From CAHJXF01 sp038240015 (GTDB lineage: Bacteria > Pseudomonadota > Gammaproteobacteria > Burkholderiales > Burkholderiaceae_D), in assembly GCA_038240015.1 (NCBI GenBank), contig JBBSEF010000015.1, positions 1 to 49,407 on the forward strand: a DNA stretch of 49,407 bases, written 5' to 3'. The notes beneath the pieces are model-generated. The model saw only the letters and a program-made list of their open reading frames with translations. It made no database searches and was not told the origin of the DNA. This document shows positions 15,673 to 24,360 of this stretch, piece by piece; the first letter of the stretch is position 1, and the number at the start of each line of letters is the position of its first letter. The translations under genes were made by a program, and so were the position numbers.

Positions 15673-16764
15673 ATGTCCGCTTCGATGCCTGCCCGTATCG
15701 CGATCGACAGCATGGGCGGCGACCACGGCCTCGCGGTCACCATCCCGGCGACGCTTGGATTTCTCGAGCGGTACGCCGACGCCGTCGTGCTGCTGGTCGG
15801 CGACCCGAACGCGATCGCCCTGCGCCTGCGCGCCGAAAAGGTCGCGCGCGATCATCCGCGCATCGAGATCGTTCCAGCGTCCGAGGTCGTCACGATGGAG
15901 GACTCGATCGAGATCGCGCTTCGCAAGAAGAAGGACTCGTCGATGCGCGTGGCGATCAACCTGATCAAGCAAGGTCGCGCCGATGCCTGCGTGAGCGCCG
16001 GCAATACCGGCGCGCTGATGGCGATCTCGCGCTATGTGTTGAAGACGCTCGAAGGCATAGACCGGCCCGCGATCGCGACGTCGTTGCCGAATCAGAAGGG
16101 CGGTGCGACCACCGTCCTCGATCTGGGCGCCAACGTCGATTGCTCGGCCGAACATCTCTTGCAGTTCGCGATCATGGGCAGCGCGCTGGTCGCGGCAATC
16201 GACGGCAAGCACAAGCCGAGCGTTGGGTTATTGAACATCGGCGAAGAAGTCATCAAGGGCAACGACACGGTCAAGGAAGCGGGCGAACTGATGCGCGCCG
16301 CGGCCGAGCGTGGGCAGCTCAATTTTTACGGCAACGTCGAAGGCAACGATATCTTCAGGGGCTGCGTCGATGTCGTGGTGTGCGATGGTTTTGTCGGCAA
16401 CGTCGCATTGAAGACCTCCGAAGGGCTAGCGCAAATGCTGGGCGGCTTCATCCGCGAGGAGTTCACGCGCAACCCCTTGACCTATCTCGCGGCCGCGGTG
16501 GCGATGCCGGTATTGAATCGCTTCAAGAAACGCGTCGATCATCGGCGCTACAACGGCGCGAGTCTGCTCGGCCTGCGCGGCCTCGTCATCAAGAGCCATG
16601 GCTCCGCCGATGCATTCGCGTTCGGCTGCGCGATTCGACGAGCGTGCGAAGCGGCGCGCCACGACGTCGCTTCGCAAATCGTCGCGTCGATGAAGAGCGC
16701 GCGGCCGACGATGCCGACTGTGGCCGCAGCGGTCGATGAAGAGCAGGTCGCCTCGTTATTCTGA
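15673..16764 (+). CDS. plsX: Phosphate acyltransferase PlsX
   Basis: 363 residues from ATG 15673. ATG 15685 and an upstream TTG at 15649 are alternatives. The sequence ARIAIDSMGGDHGLAVTIPA is the conserved start. SAGNTGALMAISRY, RPAIATSLPN, LDLGANVDCSAEHLLQFA, GLLNIGEEVIKGN and VCDGFVGNVALKTSEG follow. PlsX converts acyl-ACP to acyl-phosphate for phospholipid synthesis at the membrane surface. It heads the fatty-acid cluster, and fabH begins 18 bases downstream. No convincing ribosome binding site separates the candidate starts. Confidence 0.95.
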   Translation: MSASMPARIAIDSMGGDHGLAVTIPATLGFLERYADAVVLLVGDPNAIALRLRAEKVARDHPRIEIVPASEVVTMEDSIEIALRKKKDSSMRVAINLIKQGRADACVSAGNTGALMAISRYVLKTLEGIDRPAIATSLPNQKGGATTVLDLGANVDCSAEHLLQFAIMGSALVAAIDGKHKPSVGLLNIGEEVIKGNDTVKEAGELMRAAAERGQLNFYGNVEGNDIFRGCVDVVVCDGFVGNVALKTSEGLAQMLGGFIREEFTRNPLTYLAAAVAMPVLNRFKKRVDHRRYNGASLLGLRGLVIKSHGSADAFAFGCAIRRACEAARHDVASQIVASMKSARPTMPTVAAAVDEEQVASLF

Positions 16765-16782
16765 CGATACGGCGCAGACCCG

Positions 16783-17766
16783 ATGCCCATGCCCTTCTCG
16801 ACCATCATCGGCACCGGCAGCTATTTGCCGCCGCGTCGGGTCAGCAACGACATGCTCGCCGCCGAACTCGCCGAGAACGGCATCGAGACCAGCGATGAGT
16901 GGATCGTCTCGCGCAGCGGAATCAAGGCGCGGTACTTCGCGGACCGCGACGTGCCGTGCAGCGACCTCGCCAGCATCGCCGCGCGCCGCGCGCTGGAGGC
17001 CGCGGCGATCGCTCCGTCGGCGATCGACCTGATCATCGTGGCGACATCGACCCCCGACATGGTCTTCCCGAGCACCGCCTGCATCGTTCAGCGCAAGCTC
17101 GGCATCGAGAATCAGTGCGCGGCCTTCGACCTTCAGGCCGTGTGCAGCGGCTTCACGTATGCGATGACGACGGCCGACACCTTCATCCGTACGGGCCAGG
17201 CCAGGAACGCGCTGGTGATCGGTTCGGAAGTGTTCTCGCGCATTCTCGATTTCCAGGACCGCACGACTTGCGTCTTGTTCGGCGATGGCGCGGGCGCGGT
17301 CGTGATGACGGCCGCCGATCGACCCGGCGTGATGGCGAGCCGCCTGCATTCCGACGGTCGTCACGTCGGCATCCTGTGCGTGCCGGGCAACGTCGATCGC
17401 GGCGCGGTCGTCGGTCAGGCGTTCTTGAAGATGGATGGACCGGCGGTATTCAAACTCGCGGTCAACGTCCTCGAAAAGGTGGCGCTCGAAACATTGGCTG
17501 CGGCCGATATTTCGCCTGCGGACCTAGACTGGCTGATTCCGCATCAGGCCAACATCCGCATCATGCAGGGCACCTGCAGGAAGCTCGGATTGCCTTATGA
17601 AAAAATGATCGCGACTGTCGAGGAACACGGCAACACCTCCGCGGCTTCGATCCCTCTCGCGCTCGATGTCGCCGTTCGCGATGGCCGCATCAAGAGCGGC
17701 CACAAGGTCTTGATGGAAGGCGTGGGCGGCGGCTTTACCTGGGGTGCGGTGCTGGTCACCATGTGA
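16783..17766 (+). CDS. fabH: 3-oxoacyl-ACP synthase III (KAS III)
   Basis: 327 residues, normal for FabH. The catalytic Cys121 is in DLQAVCSGFTYAM, the His in IPHQANIRIMQ and the Asn in GNTSAASIPLAL. RSGIKARYF and VGGGFTWGAVLV at the C-terminus are also typical. It starts fatty-acid synthesis by condensing acetyl-CoA with malonyl-ACP. The gene lies between plsX and fabD in the same direction. Its stop overlaps a GTG that could extend fabD upstream. Confidence 0.97.
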   Translation: MPMPFSTIIGTGSYLPPRRVSNDMLAAELAENGIETSDEWIVSRSGIKARYFADRDVPCSDLASIAARRALEAAAIAPSAIDLIIVATSTPDMVFPSTACIVQRKLGIENQCAAFDLQAVCSGFTYAMTTADTFIRTGQARNALVIGSEVFSRILDFQDRTTCVLFGDGAGAVVMTAADRPGVMASRLHSDGRHVGILCVPGNVDRGAVVGQAFLKMDGPAVFKLAVNVLEKVALETLAAADISPADLDWLIPHQANIRIMQGTCRKLGLPYEKMIATVEEHGNTSAASIPLALDVAVRDGRIKSGHKVLMEGVGGGFTWGAVLVTM

Positions 17767-17792
17767 AGCCCCGCCAGGAACCGATTGCTTCG

Positions 17793-18734
17793 ATGACATT
17801 CGCATTCGTTTTTCCGGGACAGGGGTCCCAGTCGATCGGGATGCTCGACGCGATGATCGCGGCCCGCGTCGATCATCCTGCGGTCGCGGCGACCCTCGAA
17901 GAAGCATCCGACGTATTGAAGCAGGACCTCGCGACCTTGATCGCGAAGGGACCGATCGAAGAGCTCGGTATGACGACCAACACGCAGCCGGTGATGTTGA
18001 CTGCCGGCGTCGCGATGTGGCGCGCATGGCGCGAGGCGGGTGGCGCCACGCCTTCGGTGATGGCAGGCCATAGCCTGGGCGAGTACGCCGCGCTGGTCGC
18101 AGCCGGTGCGCTCGCTTTCGCCGACGCGCTGCCGCTGGTGCGCTTTCGAGCCGAGGAGATGCAAAGCGCGGTGCCGGTCGGGATCGGCGCGATGGCCGCG
18201 ATCCTCGGGCTCGACGACGCCGCCGTTCGTGCGGCGTGCCTGCAAGCCTCGCAGGGCGAGGTGGTCGAGGCGGTCAATTTCAACGCGCCTTCGCAAGTCG
18301 TGATTGCGGGACACAAGGCCGCGGTCGAGCGCGCTTGCGAGGCAGCGAAAGCGCTGGGAGCCAAGCGCGCGGTGATGCTGGCGGTCTCCGCGCCGTTTCA
18401 TTCCTCGTTGATGCAGCCTGCGGCCGCGCGGCTTTGCGAATATCTCGCCGGCGTGACGATAGGCGCGCCCGCGATCGATGTCATCAACAACGTCGACGTG
18501 CGCGCCGAGCACGACGCCGATGCGATCAAGGCTGCGCTCGTGCGGCAGGCCGCGGGACCGGTGCGATGGGTCGAGACGATACGCAAGATGGCCGATGACG
18601 GCGCGACCCATGTGATCGAATGCGGGCCTGGCAAGGTGTTGACCGGCATGACCAGACGAATCGACTCGCGAGTCGAAGGGACCTCGATTTTCGACCCCGT
18701 CTCCATGCGCGCCGCACTGGAGCTCGCGCATTGA
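17793..18734 (+). CDS. fabD: Malonyl-CoA:ACP transacylase
   Basis: 313 residues from ATG 17793, giving MTFAFVFPGQGSQSIGML. A GTG at 17763 overlapping the fabH stop would add ten unconserved residues. The active serine is Ser94 in GHSLGEYAAL. AVNFNAPSQVVIAG, the His-bearing APFHSSLMQPA and ECGPGKVLTGM complete the family pattern. It loads malonyl groups onto ACP for chain extension. A CAGGAA lies 14 bases before the chosen ATG. Confidence 0.97.
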   Translation: MTFAFVFPGQGSQSIGMLDAMIAARVDHPAVAATLEEASDVLKQDLATLIAKGPIEELGMTTNTQPVMLTAGVAMWRAWREAGGATPSVMAGHSLGEYAALVAAGALAFADALPLVRFRAEEMQSAVPVGIGAMAAILGLDDAAVRAACLQASQGEVVEAVNFNAPSQVVIAGHKAAVERACEAAKALGAKRAVMLAVSAPFHSSLMQPAAARLCEYLAGVTIGAPAIDVINNVDVRAEHDADAIKAALVRQAAGPVRWVETIRKMADDGATHVIECGPGKVLTGMTRRIDSRVEGTSIFDPVSMRAALELAH

Positions 18735-18771
18735 AACTCGAGAGTGAACAAGAGAAGCGCAAGAGACTGCG

Positions 18772-19512
18772 ATGAATGGCGAACTCACAGGACAAGTCGC
18801 GTTGGTGACCGGGGCGTCGCGCGGGATCGGTCGGGCCATAGCACGCGAACTCGCTGCGCGCGGCGCCACGGTCGTCGGGACCGCGACTTCAGAAGCGGGC
18901 GCCGCAGGTATCGCACAAGACCTCGCCGTCTGGACCGGCAAAGGCATCGTGCTGGACGTTCGCGATGCGACCGCGTGCGATGCGGCGATCGCCACGATAC
19001 AGAAAGAATTCGGCTCGCTCGGCATCCTCGTGAACAACGCGGGCATCACGCAGGACATGCTTGCATTGCGCATGAAGGACGACGACTGGAGCGCGGTGAT
19101 CGACACCAATCTGTCGGCGGTGTTCCGACTGTCGCGCGGCGTGCTGCGCGCGATGATCAAGCAACGGGCCGGCCGCATCGTCAACATCACATCGGTGGTC
19201 GGCTCGACAGGCAATGCGGGCCAGGCAAACTATGCGGCCGCCAAGGCCGGTGTCGCGGGAATGACGCGCGCGCTTGCGAAAGAAGTCGGCAGCCGCGGCA
19301 TCACGGTCAACTGCGTTGCCCCGGGCTTCATCGAAACCGACATGACCGGGGGTCTTTCGCCCGCACAGGTCGACGCGCTGACGGCGCAAATTCCGCTCGC
19401 CCGTTTGGGCAAGCCCGACGACATCGCATCGGCAGTCGCTTTTCTCGTCTCGCCGCAAGCGGGCTACATCACCGGAACGACGCTCCACGTGAACGGCGGG
19501 ATGTATATGTAG
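18772..19512 (+). CDS. fabG: 3-oxoacyl-ACP reductase
   Basis: 246 residues, a short-chain dehydrogenase. It has the NADP-binding TGASRGIGRAIA, NNAGITQD, the catalytic Ser141, Tyr154 and Lys158 (YAAAKAG), and the C-terminal GTTLHVNGGMYM that marks FabG. It reduces beta-ketoacyl-ACP. It follows fabD after 37 bases. A gap of about 250 bases then separates it from acpP, suggesting that acpP also has its own promoter. Confidence 0.97.
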   Translation: MNGELTGQVALVTGASRGIGRAIARELAARGATVVGTATSEAGAAGIAQDLAVWTGKGIVLDVRDATACDAAIATIQKEFGSLGILVNNAGITQDMLALRMKDDDWSAVIDTNLSAVFRLSRGVLRAMIKQRAGRIVNITSVVGSTGNAGQANYAAAKAGVAGMTRALAKEVGSRGITVNCVAPGFIETDMTGGLSPAQVDALTAQIPLARLGKPDDIASAVAFLVSPQAGYITGTTLHVNGGMYM

Positions 19513-19629
19513 GCAGCGGCATGCGGAGAAGGCCGCGCCTCGATCACCGCGAGGGCTAGTCGGATTATTCAGTGGTTGACCGACAGCACCCAAGCGCTTT
19601 TCGCGAGGCGGCGGCAAGGGTCGGTCTGC

Positions 19630-19635
19630 TACAAT
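19630..19635 (+). promoter_or_regulatory. Possible -10 box for acpP (TACAAT)
   Basis: TGCTACAATCCGCGC lies 130 bases upstream of acpP, in the otherwise empty 252-base fabG-acpP gap. No clear -35 box is seen at the right spacing. A separate promoter would fit the high ACP demand of cells (inference). Confidence 0.4.
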
Positions 19636-19764
19636 CCGCGCAATTTTTAGAGTGGGTCGAACGCGATTTCGAGTGCGCATCGAACATCGATCGAGAAGCA
19701 CCGAGCGCCGGTGTCCCCATCGGCGGCTCGTCATCGTCACATCATCCCCCGAGGAGAGGAGTTC

Positions 19765-20004
19765 ATGGAAAACATCGAACAGCGCGTCAAGAAAATTGTC
19801 GCGGAACAATTGGGCGTCAACGAAGCGGACATCAAGAACGAATCATCGTTCGTCGACGACCTGGGCGCGGACTCGCTCGATACCGTCGAATTGGTGATGG
19901 CTCTGGAAGACGAATTCGAAACCGAGATTCCGGACGAAGAGGCCGAGAAGATCACCACGGTTCAGCAGGCGATCGACTACATCGGCTCGCACGAAAAAAA
20001 ATAA
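19765..20004 (+). CDS. acpP: Acyl carrier protein
   Basis: 79 residues from ATG 19765, preceded by a strong GAGGAGAGGAG ribosome binding site. The 4'-phosphopantetheine attachment site is Ser37 in DDLGADSLDTVE. The acidic helix LVMALEDEFETEIPDEEAE is typical. The reading frame continues 18 codons upstream, but that stretch is not ACP-like. AcpS, which attaches the prosthetic group, is encoded at 32949-33413. Confidence 0.98.
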   Translation: MENIEQRVKKIVAEQLGVNEADIKNESSFVDDLGADSLDTVELVMALEDEFETEIPDEEAEKITTVQQAIDYIGSHEKK

Positions 20005-20023
20005 GCCGGAACGCCGCTTTCGC

Positions 20024-21256
20024 ATGACTCGACGTCGCGTCGTCATCACGGGTCTCGGCATCATTTCGCCGGTTGGCAACTCGATTCCCGAAGCCTGGAG
20101 CAACATCGTCTCTGGCAAGTCGGGCATAGCTTCCATCACGCGATTCGACGCCTCCGCCTTTTCCTGCCGCATTGCAGGCGAGGTCAAGGACTTCAAGGTC
20201 GATCAATACATCGCGGCCAGGGAAGCGCGCCACATGGATACCTTCATCCATTACGGCGTCGCCGCCGGTATCCAGGCGTTCAACGACAGCGGCTTGACGA
20301 TCACCGAAGAGAACGCGGAACGCATCGGCGTCATCGTCGGCTCGGGCATCGGAGGTCTGCCGATGATCGAGGAGACCTGCGTCGAATATGAGGCGCGCGG
20401 GCCTCGGCGCATCTCGCCATTCTTCGTTCCCGCATCGATCATCAACATGGTGTCCGGCCAACTCTCGATCCACTTCGGCATGAAGGGACCGAGCTACGGC
20501 ATCGTCAGCGCGTGCACGACCGGCCTGCACTGCATCGGCGATGCGGGCCGCCTGATCGAATACGGCGATGCGGACGTGATGCTTGCCGGCGGTGCGGAGT
20601 CGACCATCTCGCCGTTGGGCATTGGCGGCTTCACCGCGGCGCGCGCACTGACGTCGCGCAACGACGATCCGCAAACGGCGAGCCGCCCGTGGGATCGCGA
20701 TCGCGACGGCTTCGTGCTCGGCGAAGGCGCGGGCGTGATGGTGCTCGAAGAATACGAACACGCGAAGAAGCGCGGCGCTAACATCGTCGCCGAGTTGATC
20801 GGCTACGGCATGAGCTCGGACGCGTATCACATCACGGCGCCCGACGCGGACGGTCCGCGGCGCGGGATGTTGAATGCGCTGCGCAACGCGGGCATCGGTC
20901 CCGATGCGGTTCAGTACATCAACGCGCACGGGACTTCGACTCCGCTCGGCGACAAGAACGAGACCGACGCGATCAAGAGGGCGTTCGGCAATGACGCGTA
21001 CAAGGTCGTGGTCAACTCGACCAAGTCGATGACCGGCCATTTGCTCGGCGCCGCCGGCGGCATCGAGGGCGTGTTCACCGCGCTTGCGATCCGCGATCAA
21101 GTTTCGCCGCCGACGATCAACATCTTCAACCCGGATCCCGAATGCGACCTCGACTACTGCGCTAATGAGGCGCGGCGCATGAAGATCGATGTCGCCCTGT
21201 CGAATTCATTTGGATTCGGCGGCACCAATGGCACGATGGTGCTTCGCCGGTTGTGA
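20024..21256 (+). CDS. fabF: 3-oxoacyl-ACP synthase II (KAS II)
   Basis: 410 residues. The catalytic triad is seen as Cys164 in SACTTGLHC, His in NAHGTSTPLGD and His in TGHLLGAAGG. The start RRVVITGLGIISPVGNS and the end SFGFGGTNGTMVLRR are classical FabF. It elongates acyl-ACP. It lies 19 bases after acpP, as in most proteobacteria. Confidence 0.98.
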   Translation: MTRRRVVITGLGIISPVGNSIPEAWSNIVSGKSGIASITRFDASAFSCRIAGEVKDFKVDQYIAAREARHMDTFIHYGVAAGIQAFNDSGLTITEENAERIGVIVGSGIGGLPMIEETCVEYEARGPRRISPFFVPASIINMVSGQLSIHFGMKGPSYGIVSACTTGLHCIGDAGRLIEYGDADVMLAGGAESTISPLGIGGFTAARALTSRNDDPQTASRPWDRDRDGFVLGEGAGVMVLEEYEHAKKRGANIVAELIGYGMSSDAYHITAPDADGPRRGMLNALRNAGIGPDAVQYINAHGTSTPLGDKNETDAIKRAFGNDAYKVVVNSTKSMTGHLLGAAGGIEGVFTALAIRDQVSPPTINIFNPDPECDLDYCANEARRMKIDVALSNSFGFGGTNGTMVLRRL

Positions 21257-21276
21257 TCCGTTCGTGACCCGTCCGT

Positions 21277-21303
21277 GAACCGCGCGGCAAACGCTGCGCG
21301 TTC
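21277..21303 (+). terminator. Imperfect stem-loop after fabF
   Basis: GAACCGCGCGGC and GCTGCGCGTTC can pair around AAAC with one bulged C and one G-U pair. A T-run is absent (TCTTCCTTC follows), so termination here is doubtful. Confidence 0.25.
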
Positions 21304-21318
21304 TCTTCCTTCAATCGC

Positions 21319-21843
21319 ATGAGTCTCTCGACGCGCATCGCGATTGGGCCATCGCGCTACCTTGCCTGGGCCGAGGCGGCGATGATTGCAGGTGCAATCA
21401 TCCTCACGGCGATCGTCGCAGCGGCATACGCTGCGGCACGCAACGGGGACGGCCTCTTGCCCTGGAGCCTCTGGACAGCATTCGCCGGCGCGTCAGCTCT
21501 CGGCGTCGCGGTCGGTGCGAGACGATGGGCCATGCGAGTCGGCTCACCTGTCCATCAAGTCTCCATTGACGAATCAGCGGCCGTGTCGATGGGGCGGTTG
21601 GGCGATGACGTCCCGCCGCGCGCCGTCGAGATCAGCCCAGCCACGATGGTGTGGCCGGGCTTCGCCGTGTTGTCGTTGAGGCCCGCACAGGGCGCCGCGC
21701 GGTGGAGTCGCGCGTTGGCCATTCCGGTGATGCGCATCGAACTGGATCCACGCGAGGCATGGCGGCTGCAACGATTTTTGCTGTGGGCGCAGCGTGACGG
21801 TGTCGATGCGACCGGGTCGTCCCACAAGGAATGTCGTGGCTGA
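21319..21843 (+). CDS. YgfX/CptA-like small membrane protein (hypothetical)
   Basis: 174 residues with two predicted helices near the N-terminus (about 15-40 and 47-65), then a soluble, Pro/Arg-rich part ending with ALAIPVMRIELDPREAWRLQRFL. The position between fabF and rpoE, the paired helices and the late LDPREAWRLQRFL stretch match the uncharacterised YgfX-like proteins often found here in betaproteobacteria. No catalytic motif is seen. Its last 8 bases overlap the preferred rpoE start, so the two are probably translated together. Confidence 0.6.
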   Translation: MSLSTRIAIGPSRYLAWAEAAMIAGAIILTAIVAAAYAAARNGDGLLPWSLWTAFAGASALGVAVGARRWAMRVGSPVHQVSIDESAAVSMGRLGDDVPPRAVEISPATMVWPGFAVLSLRPAQGAARWSRALAIPVMRIELDPREAWRLQRFLLWAQRDGVDATGSSHKECRG

Positions 21844-22456
21844 TTCCACGCCTCCCGCCACCGAACGGGACATCGATCAGCGCCTGGTCGAGCGCGTCCA
21901 GCGCGGCGACAAGAAAGCCTTCGAGCTGCTCGTCGCCAAGTACCAGCGCAAGATCAACCGCCTCGTATCGCGGCTGGTGCGCGACGCGGCCGAGATTGAG
22001 GACGTGACGCAGGAGGCGTTCATCAAGGCCTACAGGGCGCTCCCGCAATTTCGCGGCGACAGTGCTTTCTACACCTGGCTTTATCGAATCGCGATCAACA
22101 CGGCGAAGAATTATCTGGCTTCGCAGGGGCGAAGGGCGCCCACGTCGACGGGAAGCGATGTGGAAGAAGCGGAAACTTTCGACGATGCCGACCAACTAAG
22201 GGATATCAACACCCCGGAATCGCTGATGATGAGTAAGCAAGTTGGCGAAACCATCGGGCGGGCGATGGATGCACTCCCAGAAGAGCTCCGCACCGCGATT
22301 CAGTTGAGAGAAATCGAGGGAATGAGTTACGAAGACATTGCGACGGCCATGAACTGTCCGATCGGTACCGTGCGCTCTCGGATCTTCAGAGCTCGGGAGT
22401 CGATTGCGTCCGAGTTGCGGCCGCTGTTGGGAACTGCAAAAGACAAGAGGTGGTAG
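21836..22456 (+). CDS. rpoE: RNA polymerase sigma factor RpoE (ECF sigma-24)
   Basis: 206 residues from GTG 21836, chosen because AAGGA lies 6-10 bases upstream. ATG 21806 would add ten residues. Region 2 is seen as LVAKYQRKINRLVSRLV, DVTQEAFIKAYRALPQFRG and YTWLYRIAINTAKNYL. Region 4 is ELRTAIQLREIEGMSYEDIA and CPIGTVRSRIFRARE. It directs transcription of envelope-stress genes and is held by RseA, encoded two bases after its stop. A good sigma-E-type promoter was not found upstream by eye. Confidence 0.95.
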   Translation: MADSTPPATERDIDQRLVERVQRGDKKAFELLVAKYQRKINRLVSRLVRDAAEIEDVTQEAFIKAYRALPQFRGDSAFYTWLYRIAINTAKNYLASQGRRAPTSTGSDVEEAETFDDADQLRDINTPESLMMSKQVGETIGRAMDALPEELRTAIQLREIEGMSYEDIATAMNCPIGTVRSRIFRARESIASELRPLLGTAKDKRW

Positions 22457-22458
22457 CC

Positions 22459-23142
22459 ATGAAAGTAGAACAGAAGGTCGGAGCTTCCGATCAAGCCCAC
22501 GCGGCCCACGCGGCAGATTCGCGCGCGCGCGTGTCGTCGATGATCGACGGCGAACTCGACGAGTCGTCGATCGAAGCGACCCTTGACGACCTGCTGGCGT
22601 CGGGCGACCTGTCGCGATTCTGGCTGGATGCCCATCGCTCCGGAGACTGGATGCGATCCGAGGAAGTCGTCGCAGTGGGCGACGAGGAGCTTCTACTGCG
22701 TCGCATTTCGATCAGACTGGCTGGAGAGCCTTTCATCGTCGCCCCGAAAAATGTCGCGGGCTTGCGTTCCTCACGCTTCTGGCTTCGCACGGGTCTGCCG
22801 GGCGCCTCGATCGCGGCGGCATTCGTCGTTGTGGCCTGGGTCGCGACACCTTTCGGTCGCAGCGACGACAGCAAGAAAGAAGTGACCGTGTCGTCGGTGG
22901 ACTCCGGTGTGCGCGTCGCAGAAGTTGCCGCGTCGCGACCCGCCACCGCGCTCGTCGCGCAGTCGCCCGAGCGCGCGGCAATCGATACCGAGCGCCTTTC
23001 GCCTTACATGGCGGCGCATCGTGACGTGGCGCCGTTCTCGTATCGCGGGCCAGCGGCAAGACCGGCGGCTTTCAACACGCCGGTATCGAACGCGACGTTA
23101 TCGAACGCGACATTGTCCAACGCGACATCGTCCATACAGTAG
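22459..23142 (+). CDS. rseA: Anti-sigma-E factor RseA
   Basis: 227 residues from ATG 22459, with AGAGG upstream. The N-terminal cytoplasmic domain has SSMIDGELDESSIEATLDDL, typical of sigma-E-binding RseA. A single membrane helix lies in LPGASIAAAFVVVAWVA. The periplasmic end is poorly conserved and finishes with a repeated SNATL motif encoded by three 15-bp units. It sequesters RpoE at the inner membrane until cleaved by regulated proteolysis. It is translationally close to rpoE and rseB (7 bases before rseB). Confidence 0.9.
   Translation: MKVEQKVGASDQAHAAHAADSRARVSSMIDGELDESSIEATLDDLLASGDLSRFWLDAHRSGDWMRSEEVVAVGDEELLLRRISIRLAGEPFIVAPKNVAGLRSSRFWLRTGLPGASIAAAFVVVAWVATPFGRSDDSKKEVTVSSVDSGVRVAEVAASRPATALVAQSPERAAIDTERLSPYMAAHRDVAPFSYRGPAARPAAFNTPVSNATLSNATLSNATSSIQ
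23086..23130. repeat. Three 15-bp tandem units at the 3' end of rseA
   Basis: TCGAACGCGACGTTA, TCGAACGCGACATTG and TCCAACGCGACATCG encode the repeated SNATL/SNATS at the RseA C-terminus, in frame and only four codons before the stop. Confidence 0.8.
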
Positions 23143-23149
23143 TGAACTC

Positions 23150-24232
23150 ATGACGGCAGCCCCGCCCTCAGGCGCGCACGACAGATCGCGCTTGGCATCG
23201 ACGGGCGAAGGCCGTCGTCGTGGTCGCACGTGGAACACCTCGCGTCTCGCCGTGTTCCCCACGTGGATGGTGGCCGCGCTGGGGATGGCGCTCTGGCAAA
23301 ACGCGACGGGCGCTTCGACCGATACGACAGCGGTGGCGGGCGACGCGATCATGTTGCTGTCGCGCATTCATCAGGCCGCACAGCGTGAGAATTATTCGGG
23401 CATCTTCATTTATCAGCAGGGCAATCAGGTGCATTCGTCGCGCGTAACCCATCTCGCCGACAAGACCGGCGAGCATGAGAAGCTCGAGTTGCTCGACGGA
23501 CAGGTTCGCGAGTTCATTCGACACAACGACGATGTCCGCTCCTACATCCCGGACAGCAAGTTGATCCTGATCGAGAAGCGTGCCCGATACGACAGCTTTC
23601 CGGCACTTCTCAACAGCGCGCCTTCGGAGATCGAACAGTACTATCAGCTCTCTGTGGAAAGCGTCGAACGCGTTGCCGGCCGCATGGCGCAAGCCATCAA
23701 ACTGGAGGCGCGCGATCAGCAGCGCTATGGCTATCGGCTGTGGTTCGATCGAGATTCTTCGTTGTTGTTGAAGGCGCAGACGGTCAACGAAAAAGGCGTC
23801 GTCATCGAACAGGTCGCGTTCACCGACGTCGTGATCGGCGGCGTCATCGATCGCGCAAAGGTCAAGCCCTCGTATACGAACACCGAAGGTTGGCGCACTG
23901 AAACCAGCAACATGACGCCGATCGATCTGGCCCGCGCGGGCTGGACCGTCGCCCAGCCGATCGCAGGCTTTCACAAGGTGATGGAGGTGCGTCGTGCGTT
24001 CGGCGGTCACGAGAACGTGGGGCAAATCGTTTACTCCGACGGGCTCGCAGCGATCTCGATCTTCATCGAGTCGGCGCCGCCACCCGGCGCGGCAGAAGGC
24101 GACGCAAGCAAAGGTCCGATCAACGTCGTGACCAGAAAGCACGGCGAGTACTGGTTGACGGTGGTGGGCGACGCGCCCGCGGCATCGGTCAAGCAGATGG
24201 CAAGCACAGTCGCGTACAAAGCGCCGAGGTAG
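23150..24232 (+). CDS. rseB: MucB/RseB, periplasmic regulator of sigma-E
   Basis: 360 residues from ATG 23150. There is an unusually long, Arg-rich n-region before the hydrophobic signal segment (FPTWMVAALGMALWQNATGAS). The mature part shows ENYSGIFIYQQGNQVHSSRV, YDSFPALLNSAPSEIEQYYQL and YGYRLWFDRDSSLLLKAQTV, the LolB-like first domain of RseB. A second domain follows with GWTVAQPIAGFHKVMEV and YSDGLAAISIFIE. RseB shields RseA from cleavage and senses mislocalised lipids or outer-membrane proteins. It is co-transcribed with rpoE-rseA. Confidence 0.93.
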   Translation: MTAAPPSGAHDRSRLASTGEGRRRGRTWNTSRLAVFPTWMVAALGMALWQNATGASTDTTAVAGDAIMLLSRIHQAAQRENYSGIFIYQQGNQVHSSRVTHLADKTGEHEKLELLDGQVREFIRHNDDVRSYIPDSKLILIEKRARYDSFPALLNSAPSEIEQYYQLSVESVERVAGRMAQAIKLEARDQQRYGYRLWFDRDSSLLLKAQTVNEKGVVIEQVAFTDVVIGGVIDRAKVKPSYTNTEGWRTETSNMTPIDLARAGWTVAQPIAGFHKVMEVRRAFGGHENVGQIVYSDGLAAISIFIESAPPPGAAEGDASKGPINVVTRKHGEYWLTVVGDAPAASVKQMASTVAYKAPR

Positions 24233-24321
24233 TCGAGCCCCCGCGCAGCACCCCGTCATGCGACAGTCGAAGACTGCTGGCATGATGCAATCTCTGCCGG
24301 TTCCATCACACCGGTTTCCAT

Positions 24322-24341
24322 GCCGGCTCGAGCGAGCCGGC
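24322..24341 (+). promoter_or_regulatory. Perfect inverted repeat in the mucD leader
   Basis: GCCGGCTCG-AG-CGAGCCGGC is a 9-bp perfect inverted repeat ending 8 bases before the GAGGAAG ribosome binding site of mucD. It may be an RNA hairpin tuning translation or a DNA operator. There is no T-run. Confidence 0.5.
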
Positions 24342-24360
24342 GCCTCTCGAGGAAGTCGAC

